A stretch of 7,338 nucleotides of DNA from Pseudomonadota bacterium (GTDB lineage: Bacteria; Pseudomonadota; Alphaproteobacteria; Rhizobiales; Xanthobacteraceae). The stretch spans positions 1-7,338 of the forward strand of contig JAEZMI010000371.1 in NCBI GenBank assembly GCA_023414975.1. The letters are read 5' to 3'. Both the position numbers and the translations under genes were made by a program. Within the stretch, counting starts at the first letter, position 1. Every line of letters starts with the position of its first letter. The notes under the pieces are model-generated. The model did no database searches. It saw only the letters and a program-made list of their open reading frames with translations, and was not told the DNA's origin. Positions 1 to 7,322 of the stretch are shown here, one piece after another.

Positions 1-74
1 CCTATGAGCGATGTGCGGACCGAACGTTGCGTAATCCGGCCGGCCAAACCAAAGGGGTCAGCAAGCCGAATGGT

Positions 75-2726
75 TCAGCCAGCGAGCGCGGATTCGATGG
101 CCGCGAGGGCTTCGCCCGCCCGCGCGCCGTCCGGCCCGCCGGCCTGCGCCATGTCCGGCCGGCCGCCGCCGCCCTTGCCGCCGAGCGCCTCGGCACCGCG
201 GCGCACGAGGGCCACCGCGTCATAATTGCCGGTGAGATCGTCAGTGACGCCGACGACGAGGCCGGCGCGCCCATCCTCCGTCACCCCGACGATCGCGACA
301 ATACCCGAGCCAAGGCGCTTCTTGCCCTCGTCGGCCAGGCTCTTGAGATCCTTGAGGTCAATACCGCTCACCTGCCGGGCCATAAGCTTGACCGCGCCGA
401 CGGTGCGCACCGGCTCCTCACCGGCCTCGCCGCCGCCCATCGCCAGCTTACGCTTGGCCTCGCCGAGCTCGCGTTCCAGACGCCGGCGCTCCTCGACCAG
501 TTGCGCGATACGTGCCTCGACCTCGCCGACCGGCGCCTTCAACGCGGCCGCCGCCGCATGAAGCGCGCGGCTCTCGCCGCTGAGATGATGGCGCGCGGCA
601 TCCGCGGTCATCGCCTCGATACGGCGCACACCCGCGCCGACGGCGCTCTCGCCAAGCACGCTGACCAGCCCGATATCGCCGGTACGCCGCACATGCGTGC
701 CGCCGCACAGTTCCACGGAATAGGGCGCGCCATTGCCGGGATCCGTGCCCATCGCGACGACGCGGACCTCATCGCCATACTTCTCGCCGAAGAGCGCGCG
801 GGCGCCGGAAGCGATGGCGTCATCCACCGCCATGAGGCGGGTCGTCACCGGTTCATTGCGCAGCACGATGGTGTTGGCGATGTCCTCGACCGCGCGCAGC
901 TCGGCCTCGTCGAGCGGCTTGGGGTGGCTGAAATCGAAGCGCAGCCGGTCAGGTGCCACAAGCGAACCCTTCTGGGCGACATGATCGCCGAGCACGCGGC
1001 GCAGCGCCTCGTGCAGAAGATGCGTCGCCGAATGGTTGGCACGCACGGCACCGCGCCGCTCGCCATCGACGGTGAGCGCCAAGGCCGACCCGACGGCGAG
1101 CGTACCGCTCTCCACCTCGACCTCATGGGCGAAGATATCGCCGAGCTTTTTCTGCGTGCCGATAACACGGACCGTGAGGCCATCGTCGCCGGTCATGCGG
1201 CCGGTATCACCGACCTGGCCGCCACTTTCCGCGTAGAAAGGCGTCTGGTTGAGCACAACGAGACCGCGCGCGCCGGCCGGAAGCGTGTTGACCCGGCGCC
1301 CCTCGCTGACCAGGGCTGTCACCGCGCCCTCGGCGGTCTCTGTCTCGTAGCCCAGGAACTCGGTCGCACCCACATCATCGCGGACACCGAACCAGATCGC
1401 ATCGGTCGCCGCCTCGCCGGAACCGGCCCAGGACGCGCGGGCATCCGCCCGTTGGCGCTCCATGGCCGCGTTGAAGCTCTCCACGTCGACGCTGACGCCG
1501 CGCGCGCGCAGCGCATCCTCCGTGAGATCGAGCGGGAATCCATAGGTGTCGTAGAGCTTGAAAGCGGTCTCGCCAGAGAATTTGGCGCCCTGCCCCAAGC
1601 CTTCACTCTCGCTCTCCAGGATCGACAGGCCGCGCTCCAGCGTCTTGCGGAAGCGGGTTTCCTCGAGCCGCAGCGTTTCGCTCACCAGCGCTTCGGCCCG
1701 CACGATCTCCGGATAGGCGCGACCCATCTCACGCACCAGCACCGGAACGAGGCGATGCATCAGCGGGTCGCGGGCGCCGAGCAGCTGCGCATGGCGCATG
1801 GCGCGCCGCATGATACGACGCAGCACATAGCCGCGCCCTTCATTGGACGGCAGGACACCATCGGCGACGAGGAAGGTTGCCGCGCGCAGATGATCGGCAA
1901 TGACGCGATGGCTCGCCTTCTGAGGGCCGTCGGAGGGCACGTCCGTCATCTCCTCGACGGCGCCGGTGAGGGCGCGCATGAGGTCGATCTCGTAATTGTC
2001 GTGCGTGCCCTGCAACACCGCCGAGACACGTTCGAGGCCCATGCCGGTGTCGATGGACGGACGCGGCAGGCTGATACGTTCGCCGCCCGGCAGCTGCTCG
2101 AACTGCATGAAGACGAGATTCCAGATCTCGATGAAGCGATCGCCATCCTGGTCCGGCGAGCCGGGTGGGCCGCCGGCGATATGCGCGCCGTGGTCGTAGA
2201 AAATCTCCGAACACGGGCCACAGGGACCCGTGTCGCCCATCTGCCAGAAATTGTCCGAGGTGGCGATGCGGATGATCTTTGATTCCGGCAGGCCGGCAAT
2301 CTTGCGCCACAGGCCGAACGCTTCCTCGTCCTCGGAATAGACGGTGACCAGCAGCTTCTCGACCGGCAGTTCGAACTCGCGGGTGATCAGGTTCCAGGCG
2401 AGCTCGATCGCATTCTCCTTGAAATAGTCGCCGAAGGAGAAATTGCCGAGCATTTCGAAGAAGGTGTGGTGCCGCGCGGTATAGCCGACATTGTCGAGGT
2501 CGTTGTGCTTGCCACCGGCCCGCACGCATTTCTGGGAGGTCACCGCCCGCGAATAGGGCCGCTTCTCGATACCGGTGAAGACGTTCTTGAACTGCACCAT
2601 CCCGGCATTGGTGAACATCAAGGTCGGGTCGTTGCGCGGCACGAGCGGCGAGGACTCGACCACCTGGTGGCCATGCTTCGCGAAATAGTCGAGAAAGGTC
2701 GAACGAATCTCGTTAACGCCGCTCAT
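75..2726 (-). CDS. alaS: Alanyl-tRNA synthetase (AlaRS), full length
   Basis: Cytoplasmic class II enzyme that charges tRNA-Ala with alanine and hydrolyses mischarged Ser/Gly-tRNA-Ala. The product is 883 residues, close to the E. coli length (876). Visible in order: the class II catalytic core with the motif 2 region around TARHHTFFEMLGNFSFGD (83-100) and motif 3 DTGMGLER (226-233); the tRNA-recognition helical region to about 450; the editing domain with the zinc-binding residues HSATH (His565, His569) and CGGTH (Cys674, His678); a short coiled coil (about 735-762); and the C-Ala domain with glycine-rich GGKGGGGRPDMAQAGG (849-864). The start MSGVNEIRST was chosen because AlaRS proteins begin just before the RSTFLDYF helix; an in-frame ATG 20 codons upstream (2786) would add an unconserved tail. 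The Shine-Dalgarno is weak (GGA about 10 nt upstream). It lies downstream of recA on the same strand, a common alphaproteobacterial order. No frameshift or missing key residue is seen. Confidence 0.99.
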   Translation of the reverse strand: MSGVNEIRSTFLDYFAKHGHQVVESSPLVPRNDPTLMFTNAGMVQFKNVFTGIEKRPYSRAVTSQKCVRAGGKHNDLDNVGYTARHHTFFEMLGNFSFGDYFKENAIELAWNLITREFELPVEKLLVTVYSEDEEAFGLWRKIAGLPESKIIRIATSDNFWQMGDTGPCGPCSEIFYDHGAHIAGGPPGSPDQDGDRFIEIWNLVFMQFEQLPGGERISLPRPSIDTGMGLERVSAVLQGTHDNYEIDLMRALTGAVEEMTDVPSDGPQKASHRVIADHLRAATFLVADGVLPSNEGRGYVLRRIMRRAMRHAQLLGARDPLMHRLVPVLVREMGRAYPEIVRAEALVSETLRLEETRFRKTLERGLSILESESEGLGQGAKFSGETAFKLYDTYGFPLDLTEDALRARGVSVDVESFNAAMERQRADARASWAGSGEAATDAIWFGVRDDVGATEFLGYETETAEGAVTALVSEGRRVNTLPAGARGLVVLNQTPFYAESGGQVGDTGRMTGDDGLTVRVIGTQKKLGDIFAHEVEVESGTLAVGSALALTVDGERRGAVRANHSATHLLHEALRRVLGDHVAQKGSLVAPDRLRFDFSHPKPLDEAELRAVEDIANTIVLRNEPVTTRLMAVDDAIASGARALFGEKYGDEVRVVAMGTDPGNGAPYSVELCGGTHVRRTGDIGLVSVLGESAVGAGVRRIEAMTADAARHHLSGESRALHAAAAALKAPVGEVEARIAQLVEERRRLERELGEAKRKLAMGGGEAGEEPVRTVGAVKLMARQVSGIDLKDLKSLADEGKKRLGSGIVAIVGVTEDGRAGLVVGVTDDLTGNYDAVALVRRGAEALGGKGGGGRPDMAQAGGPDGARAGEALAAIESALAG

Positions 2727-2799
2727 TTCAAACCGGTCCGAAGAAAGGGGAAGCGCCGGCACGGGAGAGCTGCCGGCCCACGCCAAGCGGCGCGAAACG

Positions 2800-2828
2800 G
2801 TTCTAACGAGCCCCCTCGGGCTTGTCCA
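2800..2828 (-). promoter_or_regulatory. Possible alaS promoter
   Basis: Read on the minus strand, TGGACA (plus 2823-2828) and TAGAAC (plus 2800-2805) are separated by exactly 17 nt. They match the sigma-70 consensus at 5/6 and 4/6 positions. Transcription would start near 2793, giving a leader of about 65 nt before the alaS ATG. No other -35/-10 pair in the recA-alaS gap looked as good. The call rests on consensus matching by eye only, and alaS could also be read through from recA. Confidence 0.35.
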
Positions 2829-2985
2829 GAAAACGCAGGAAAGCCCTCCGCGCTAAGCGGCCGGTCGAGAGACATCCAACAGGACGGCAGGGAGTTGGGA
2901 CCAACGGCGCGGCACCGACGACACGTCAACGGAAACGGCGCCAGCTGAGCCTCACGCGAGCGTTCCTATCAGCTCCCTTCGTCAT

Positions 2986-3011
2986 GACGCGCGGGGCCAG
3001 ACCCGCGCGTC
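2986..3011 (-). repeat. Perfect GC-rich hairpin in the recA-alaS gap (REP-like or terminator)
   Basis: GACGCGCGGG (2986-2995) and CCCGCGCGTC (3002-3011) form a perfect 10-bp stem with a 6-nt loop, starting 29 bases after the recA stop codon. On neither strand is the stem followed by a T-run, so it is not a textbook intrinsic terminator. The layout GTCATG-stem-loop-stem-CNATG resembles the dispersed palindromic repeats of many Hyphomicrobiales genomes, in which a GTCATG/CATGAC edge flanks a GC stem with a CTTG- or CAAG-like loop; that comparison is from memory. It may stabilise the recA 3' end or reduce read-through into alaS. Confidence 0.6.
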
Positions 3012-3039
3012 CGATGCCAGGCCAGGCAGCGACGAAGCC

Positions 3040-4122
<1,083 letters not shown>

Positions 4123-4129
4123 TGCCGGG

Positions 4130-4133
4130 CTCC
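4130..4133 (-). promoter_or_regulatory. Shine-Dalgarno for the longer RecA start
   Basis: On the minus strand GGAG lies 7 nt before the ATG at 4122. With the rhizobial-type N-terminus it supports starting RecA here. The competing ATG at 4083 has AAGGA (4090-4094) with 6-nt spacing. Confidence 0.6.
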
Positions 4134-4167
4134 GGGTTGCACGCAAGGGGTGAACGGGATTTCCTTG

Positions 4168-4196
4168 AATGTATCCGGTTTGTTCTCTGTTCGCAA
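4168..4196 (-). promoter_or_regulatory. Predicted recA promoter
   Basis: On the minus strand TTGCGA (plus 4191-4196) and TACATT (plus 4168-4173) lie 17 nt apart, each matching the sigma-70 consensus at 4/6 positions. Transcription would begin near 4160, giving a leader of about 38 nt to the ATG at 4122. The -35 hexamer lies inside the predicted LexA box, the arrangement expected for a repressor-controlled promoter. Confidence 0.6.
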
Positions 4197-4203
4197 TATG
4201 TTC
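4189..4203 (-). promoter_or_regulatory. LexA operator (alphaproteobacterial SOS box) of recA
   Basis: The plus strand reads GTTCGCAATATGTTC, an exact GTTC-N7-GTTC direct repeat (GAAC-N7-GAAC in the direction of recA). This is the established LexA site of alphaproteobacteria and differs from the CTGT-N8-ACAG palindrome of enterics. It covers the predicted -35 element and ends 66 nt before the recA start. Further half-sites adjoin it: GTTC at 4182-4185 and an inverted GAAC at 4208-4211. Confidence 0.9.
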
Positions 4204-4211
4204 TCGCGAAC

Positions 4212-4680
4212 ATCCGCCGGCTTTGATGGGACCCTGGGGGCGCGATCGCTTTTTGTCGTTCCAGCGGTTCGCACTCGCTAACATTATTTGTCGCTCTATC
4301 ATCCGCAAACCGTTGGAAACGCTGACGGTAGTGGCTCCTCATTCAGTTCGAATGGCAACCCTCGGCGTGACGGGTCGACACAGATGAGGGAGAGCATTGG
4401 AATTGAAGGAGTTTGGTGAGGAACCTCTCTGACTTACAGGTCCGTGGCGGTAGCCCAATTCAAACCGAGGGCGCTTCAGGGGCAACGTCCAGCGCATCAC
4501 ATTGGGTTATATCAGCTCCGCGAGTTCGAGGAGCGAGCCAAATTGGCTTAACCTTGCGTTCACAGAACCCGCAGCAGGCGCCGCCCCTCGCCGGGCTCCA
4601 GCTACGCCAGCGATGGGTGCCCGCATAACGGCCCGCCACCTAGGTAGCAGTGGTGACTGTTAAATAAATATCAAATCCAT
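4212..4680. other. Intergenic stretch with no recognised gene
   Basis: This gap separates the divergent recA and monooxygenase units. I see no tRNA, rRNA, riboswitch or transposase remnant. Its composition is less GC-biased than the flanking genes. It contains a 13-bp palindrome AGCCAAATTGGCT (4536-4548). A 70-codon plus-strand ORF starts at GTG 4416, 4 nt after AAGGAG, and ends at 4628. Its predicted protein is low in hydrophobic pattern and matches no family I know, so it is probably chance. Confidence 0.5.
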
Positions 4681-4698
4681 AGACAATTAGAATTATCT
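4681..4698 (+). promoter_or_regulatory. AT-rich dyad, possible operator/promoter of the monooxygenase operon
   Basis: AGACAATTAGAATTATCT is a near-perfect dyad: AGA-N-AATT, a 2-nt centre, then AATT-N-TCT, with one mismatched pair. It sits at the edge of a 40-base AT-rich tract (about 4658-4698) that stands out in this GC-rich window and lies about 90 nt before the monooxygenase gene. That position and symmetry suit a dimeric repressor or activator site overlapping a -10 region (TAGAAT, 4688-4693). I found no convincing -35 partner. Confidence 0.35.
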
Positions 4699-4705
4699 GA
4701 CTAGG

Positions 4706-4774
4706 ATGCTGGCAGGTCGGCTGGAACCGCCGACCCGGGAAACCGCGTCGCCGGGCCCCATGAATCCCCGATGA
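4706..4774 (+). CDS. Possible 22-codon upstream ORF (leader peptide)
   Basis: ATG at 4706 opens a frame reading MLAGRLEPPTRETASPGPMN then PR, ending at TGA 4772-4774. Its stop overlaps an ATG of the monooxygenase frame (4771) as ATGA and overlaps the GAGGA ribosome-binding site used by the GTG start at 4786. It has no Shine-Dalgarno of its own, so it would need leaderless initiation close to the start of the transcript. It contains the hairpin at 4715-4735. No run of one amino acid points to a classic attenuator. It may be chance. Confidence 0.2.
   Translation: MLAGRLEPPTRETASPGPMNPR
4715..4735 (+). repeat. Hairpin in the monooxygenase leader
   Basis: GGTCGGC (4715-4721) and GCCGACC (4729-4735) form a perfect 7-bp stem, mostly G-C, with a 7-nt loop. 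A weaker alternative stem, CCCGG (4734-4738) with CCGGG (4751-4755), shares two bases with it, so the two are at least partly exclusive. No T-run follows, so it is not a terminator; it could influence translation of the gene that follows. Confidence 0.45.
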
Positions 4775-4777
4775 GGA
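4773..4777 (+). promoter_or_regulatory. Shine-Dalgarno deciding the monooxygenase start
   Basis: GAGGA lies 8 nt before GTG at 4786, good spacing. The alternative ATG at 4771 has only GC-rich sequence without a Shine-Dalgarno before it and would place this motif inside the coding region. Confidence 0.5.
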
Positions 4778-4785
4778 TTACCGCG

Positions 4786-6123
4786 GTGACCACACGCACC
4801 GACATCCATCTGAATGTCTTCGTGCCAACCACCGGCCATCACGAAGCCTCGTGGCTGCACCCGTCGACGCATCCCGAACGCCTGACGGACATCGCCTATT
4901 ATCGCGAGACGGCGGCGATCGCGGAGCGCGGCACGTTCGACTCGCTCTTCTTCGCCGACCAACTCGCCGTCGGGCGCAGCGTGAAGCATGTGGCGCAGGG
5001 CAAGCTCGAACCGCTGACGCTGCTTTCGGCGCTCGCCGGCTCGACTGAGCACATCGGGCTGATCGGCACCGCTTCCACGACCTATAACGAGCCCTACAAC
5101 CTCGCCCGCCAATTCGCCTCGCTCGATCACATCAGCCAGGGCCGCGCCGGTTGGAACATCGTCACCTCCTGGTCGGCCGAGGCGGCCGGCAATTTCGGCC
5201 TCGCCCAGCGCAACGCCCATGCGGACCGCTACCGGCGCGCCACCGAATTCGTCGAGGTGACGACCAAGCTGTGGGACAGCTGGGAGGACGATGCGCGGGT
5301 ACATGACCGCGCGCGCGGCGTCTATGCCGATACCGACCGTATCCATGCCATCGACCATGACGGCGAGGAGTTCCGCGTGCGCGGACCGCTGGACATGCCC
5401 CGGTCGCCGCAGGGCCGGCCGGTGCTCGTGCAGGCCGGCTCATCCGAGAGCGGGCGCAGCTTCGCGGCGCGCTATGCGGAAGCCATTTTCACCGCCCAGC
5501 AGGACCTCGCCGACGCCCAGGCCTTCTACGCCGATGTGAAGAACCGCGCCCTTGCCTTCGGCCGCGCCCCGAACGGCGTGAAGGTTCTGCCCGGCCTATC
5601 CCCCATCCTCGGCTCCACCGAGGCGGAAGCGCGCGCCCATGAGGAGACCCTGAACGACCTGACCCTCCCGGTCGTCGGTCTCAAGCACCTCTCGCAGCGT
5701 TTCGACGGCTTCGACTTCAGCGGCTTTCCGCTCGATGAGGAAATTCCGCTCGACGCTTTCCCCAAGCCGGAAACCGTGCAGGGCGCGCAGAGCCGCTCGC
5801 AGGTGATCCTCACTCTGGTCGAGCGTGAGCGCCCGACACTGCGCCAGCTCCTGCGCCGCCTCGCGGGTGGGCGGGGTCACAAGGTGCTGGCCGGCACGCC
5901 GAAGGCGGTGGCCGACCATATCCAGCTTTGGGTCGAGAACCGCGCGGCGGACGGCTTCAACATCATGCCGGCCGTGATCCCCGCGGGCCTCGCCGAATTC
6001 GTCGACGAGGTCGTGCCGATCCTGCGCCAGCGCGGCCTGTTCCGTCGCGCATACGCCGGCCGGACCCTGCGCGACCATTACGGCCTGACGCGCCCCGAGA
6101 GCCGCTACGCGCGCTCAGCCTGA
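4786..6123 (+). CDS. LLM-class flavin-dependent monooxygenase, NtaA/SnaA/DszA (SoxA) family
   Basis: Predicted cytoplasmic TIM-barrel enzyme that uses FMNH2 from a separate flavin reductase, plus O2, to oxidise a small substrate. Known relatives cleave C-N or C-S bonds (nitrilotriacetate, EDTA, dibenzothiophene sulfone). The 445-residue length fits the family (about 440-460). Family hallmarks seen: FDSLFFADQ (51-59); EPLTLLSALAGSTEHIGL (75-92), then GTASTTYNEPYNLAR (94-108); SQGRAGWNIVTSWS (117-130); QAGSSESGRSFAARYAEAIF (216-235, phosphate-binding segment); AGTPKAVADHIQ (369-380); and DGFNIMP (389-395). There is no signal peptide or membrane segment. GTG 4786 was preferred because it has GAGGA 8 nt upstream and gives MTTRTDIHLNVF, whereas ATG 4771 adds five residues and lacks a ribosome site. 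The ABC ATPase gene begins 8-32 nt downstream, so the two are probably co-transcribed. No reductase gene is in the window. Family confidence is high; the substrate is unknown. Confidence 0.95.
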   Translation: MTTRTDIHLNVFVPTTGHHEASWLHPSTHPERLTDIAYYRETAAIAERGTFDSLFFADQLAVGRSVKHVAQGKLEPLTLLSALAGSTEHIGLIGTASTTYNEPYNLARQFASLDHISQGRAGWNIVTSWSAEAAGNFGLAQRNAHADRYRRATEFVEVTTKLWDSWEDDARVHDRARGVYADTDRIHAIDHDGEEFRVRGPLDMPRSPQGRPVLVQAGSSESGRSFAARYAEAIFTAQQDLADAQAFYADVKNRALAFGRAPNGVKVLPGLSPILGSTEAEARAHEETLNDLTLPVVGLKHLSQRFDGFDFSGFPLDEEIPLDAFPKPETVQGAQSRSQVILTLVERERPTLRQLLRRLAGGRGHKVLAGTPKAVADHIQLWVENRAADGFNIMPAVIPAGLAEFVDEVVPILRQRGLFRRAYAGRTLRDHYGLTRPESRYARSA

Positions 6124-6131
6124 CACCGCCG

Positions 6132-7322
6132 ATGCCTGATCTGACGGAGACTGCCGTGCCCGCTATCGCCTTCGCCCATGAGTCCACCGCAGCTAAGCCC
6201 GCCGCAGCTAAGCCCACCGTCGCGCCACAGGCGCCGACCCGCCTCGAACTGCGCAACCTGCGCAAGGCGCTGGGCGACACCGCCGCCGTCAACGGCATCG
6301 ACCTCAAGGTCGCGCCGGGCGAGAGCGTGGTGCTTCTGGGGCCCAGCGGCTGCGGCAAGACCACGACGCTGCGCATGGTCGCCGGCTTCCTCCAGCCCGA
6401 TGGCGGCGAGGTGCATCTGGATGGCGTGTTGTCCTCCAGCGCGACCTTTGCGCTACCGCCGGAGAAGCGCCACCTCGGCATGGTGTTCCAGACCTATGCG
6501 ATCTGGCCGCACAAGACCGTGGCCGACAACGTCGCCTACGGACTTGAAGTTGCCGGGCGGCGCCGGGCCGAGATCAAGGCCGAGGTCGCCGCTGTGCTCG
6601 ATCTCGTGCAACTCGGATCCCTGGCCACTCGCTACCCGGCCGAGCTGTCCGGCGGCCAGCAGCAGCGCGTCGCGCTGGCCCGTGCGCTCGCCACCAAGCC
6701 CTCGCTCCTGCTGCTCGACGAGCCGCTGTCGAATCTCGACGCCTCGCTGCGCGAGGAAATGCGGTTCGAACTGCGGGCGCTGCAGACGAGGCTGGGTATC
6801 ACCACGCTCTATGTCACCCACGACCAGGACGAGGCGCTGGTCCTCGCCGATCGCATCGTGGTGATGAACAAGGGACGCATCGAGCAGGTCGGAACGCCCG
6901 AGGAGGTGTACCGCACCCCCGCGACCCGGTTCGTCGGCAGCTTCATCGGCATCGCCAATGTGCTCGACGGTGAGATTGTCGCGGTGGATCGGGCGGGAGA
7001 GCGTGTGCTGGTGGCGCTCGATGTGGGCGGTCGGCTGTGGAGCCGCGCGCCGAAATCCTGGCTGGCGACCCAAGCTGTGGGCAGCCGGGCGAGCGTGCTG
7101 CTGCGCCCGCAGGACATCAAGCTGGAGGCGCCGCAAAACCCCGGTGCCGAGCAGGCTATCGGCGCCTCCTTCATCAGCGAATCCTTTCTCGGCGAGCATT
7201 ACGAGTTGAAGCTGGCGGCTGGTAAGACTCAGCTTCGCGTCCAGTCGCGGCGGCGCGGCACCTTCCCAGATGGACGCGCCCAGCTCTGGGCTCGCCCCGG
7301 CAGCGCGTGGGTGGTGGCATGA
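6132..7322 (+). CDS. ABC transporter ATP-binding protein (FbpC/PotA/PhnT-like, with TOBE-like C-terminus)
   Basis: Nucleotide-binding subunit that would drive a periplasmic binding-protein-dependent importer from the inner face of the membrane. All ATPase motifs are intact (396-residue numbering): Walker A GPSGCGKTT (70-78), Q-loop Gln120 in GMVFQTYAIWPH, signature LSGGQ (172-176), Walker B LLLLDEP (192-198), D-loop SNLD (200-203), and H-loop His230 in YVTHD. A TOBE-like domain (about 270-390) includes VLLRPQDIKLE, typical of importers for iron(III), polyamines, 2-aminoethylphosphonate or sugars rather than SsuB/TauB types. About 35 Ala/Pro-rich residues, including AAKPAAAKPT, precede the first strand, longer than usual. 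The start is uncertain: ATG 6132 lies 8 nt after the monooxygenase stop but has no Shine-Dalgarno, while in-frame GTG 6156 has GGAG 6 nt upstream and would give 388 residues. The stop overlaps the next start as ATGA. The substrate cannot be assigned. Confidence 0.95.
   Translation: MPDLTETAVPAIAFAHESTAAKPAAAKPTVAPQAPTRLELRNLRKALGDTAAVNGIDLKVAPGESVVLLGPSGCGKTTTLRMVAGFLQPDGGEVHLDGVLSSSATFALPPEKRHLGMVFQTYAIWPHKTVADNVAYGLEVAGRRRAEIKAEVAAVLDLVQLGSLATRYPAELSGGQQQRVALARALATKPSLLLLDEPLSNLDASLREEMRFELRALQTRLGITTLYVTHDQDEALVLADRIVVMNKGRIEQVGTPEEVYRTPATRFVGSFIGIANVLDGEIVAVDRAGERVLVALDVGGRLWSRAPKSWLATQAVGSRASVLLRPQDIKLEAPQNPGAEQAIGASFISESFLGEHYELKLAAGKTQLRVQSRRRGTFPDGRAQLWARPGSAWVVA
6146..6149 (+). promoter_or_regulatory. 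Shine-Dalgarno favouring a GTG start of the ABC ATPase
   Basis: GGAG lies 6 nt before the in-frame GTG at 6156. It is the only good ribosome site near the 5' end of the ATPase gene, so translation may start there instead of at ATG 6132. Confidence 0.4.
6189..6218 (+). repeat. 15-bp tandem duplication in the ABC ATPase 5' end
   Basis: GCAGCTAAGCCCGCC is followed directly by a second copy with one change (GCAGCTAAGCCCACC). It is in frame and encodes the low-complexity AAKPA-AAKPT segment before the ATPase domain. It looks like a slippage duplication in a linker not under strong constraint. Confidence 0.7.

Noticed and set aside
1..74. Terminator after alaS
   Set aside because: Only a GGCCGGCC palindrome is present, with no stem-loop plus T-run; the window ends before any gene further downstream.
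2727..2786. In-frame ATG 20 codons upstream of the chosen alaS start
   Set aside because: The added residues are unlike any AlaRS N-terminus, and the chosen start matches the family position just before the first conserved helix.
4123..4308. 62-codon N-terminal extension of recA to an ATG at 4308
   Set aside because: It would run through the SOS box and promoter, has no RecA similarity, and RecA length is already normal without it.
4340..4480. tRNA-like TTCGAAT and TTCAAAC strings in the intergenic gap
   Set aside because: No acceptor, D or anticodon stems can be formed around them, so neither a tRNA nor the tmRNA 3' domain is supported.
4536..4548. 13-bp palindrome AGCCAAATTGGCT as an operator
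   Set aside because: It is far from any predicted promoter and no second copy was seen; a palindrome of this size can occur by chance.
4693..5358. 221-codon minus-strand open frame over the monooxygenase start
   Set aside because: It is antisense to a gene with clear family motifs, has no recognisable domain, and its openness fits GC-biased codon use.
6453..7199. 248-codon minus-strand open frame over the ABC ATPase
   Set aside because: It is the antisense image of conserved ATPase sequence and has no domain or ribosome site of its own.
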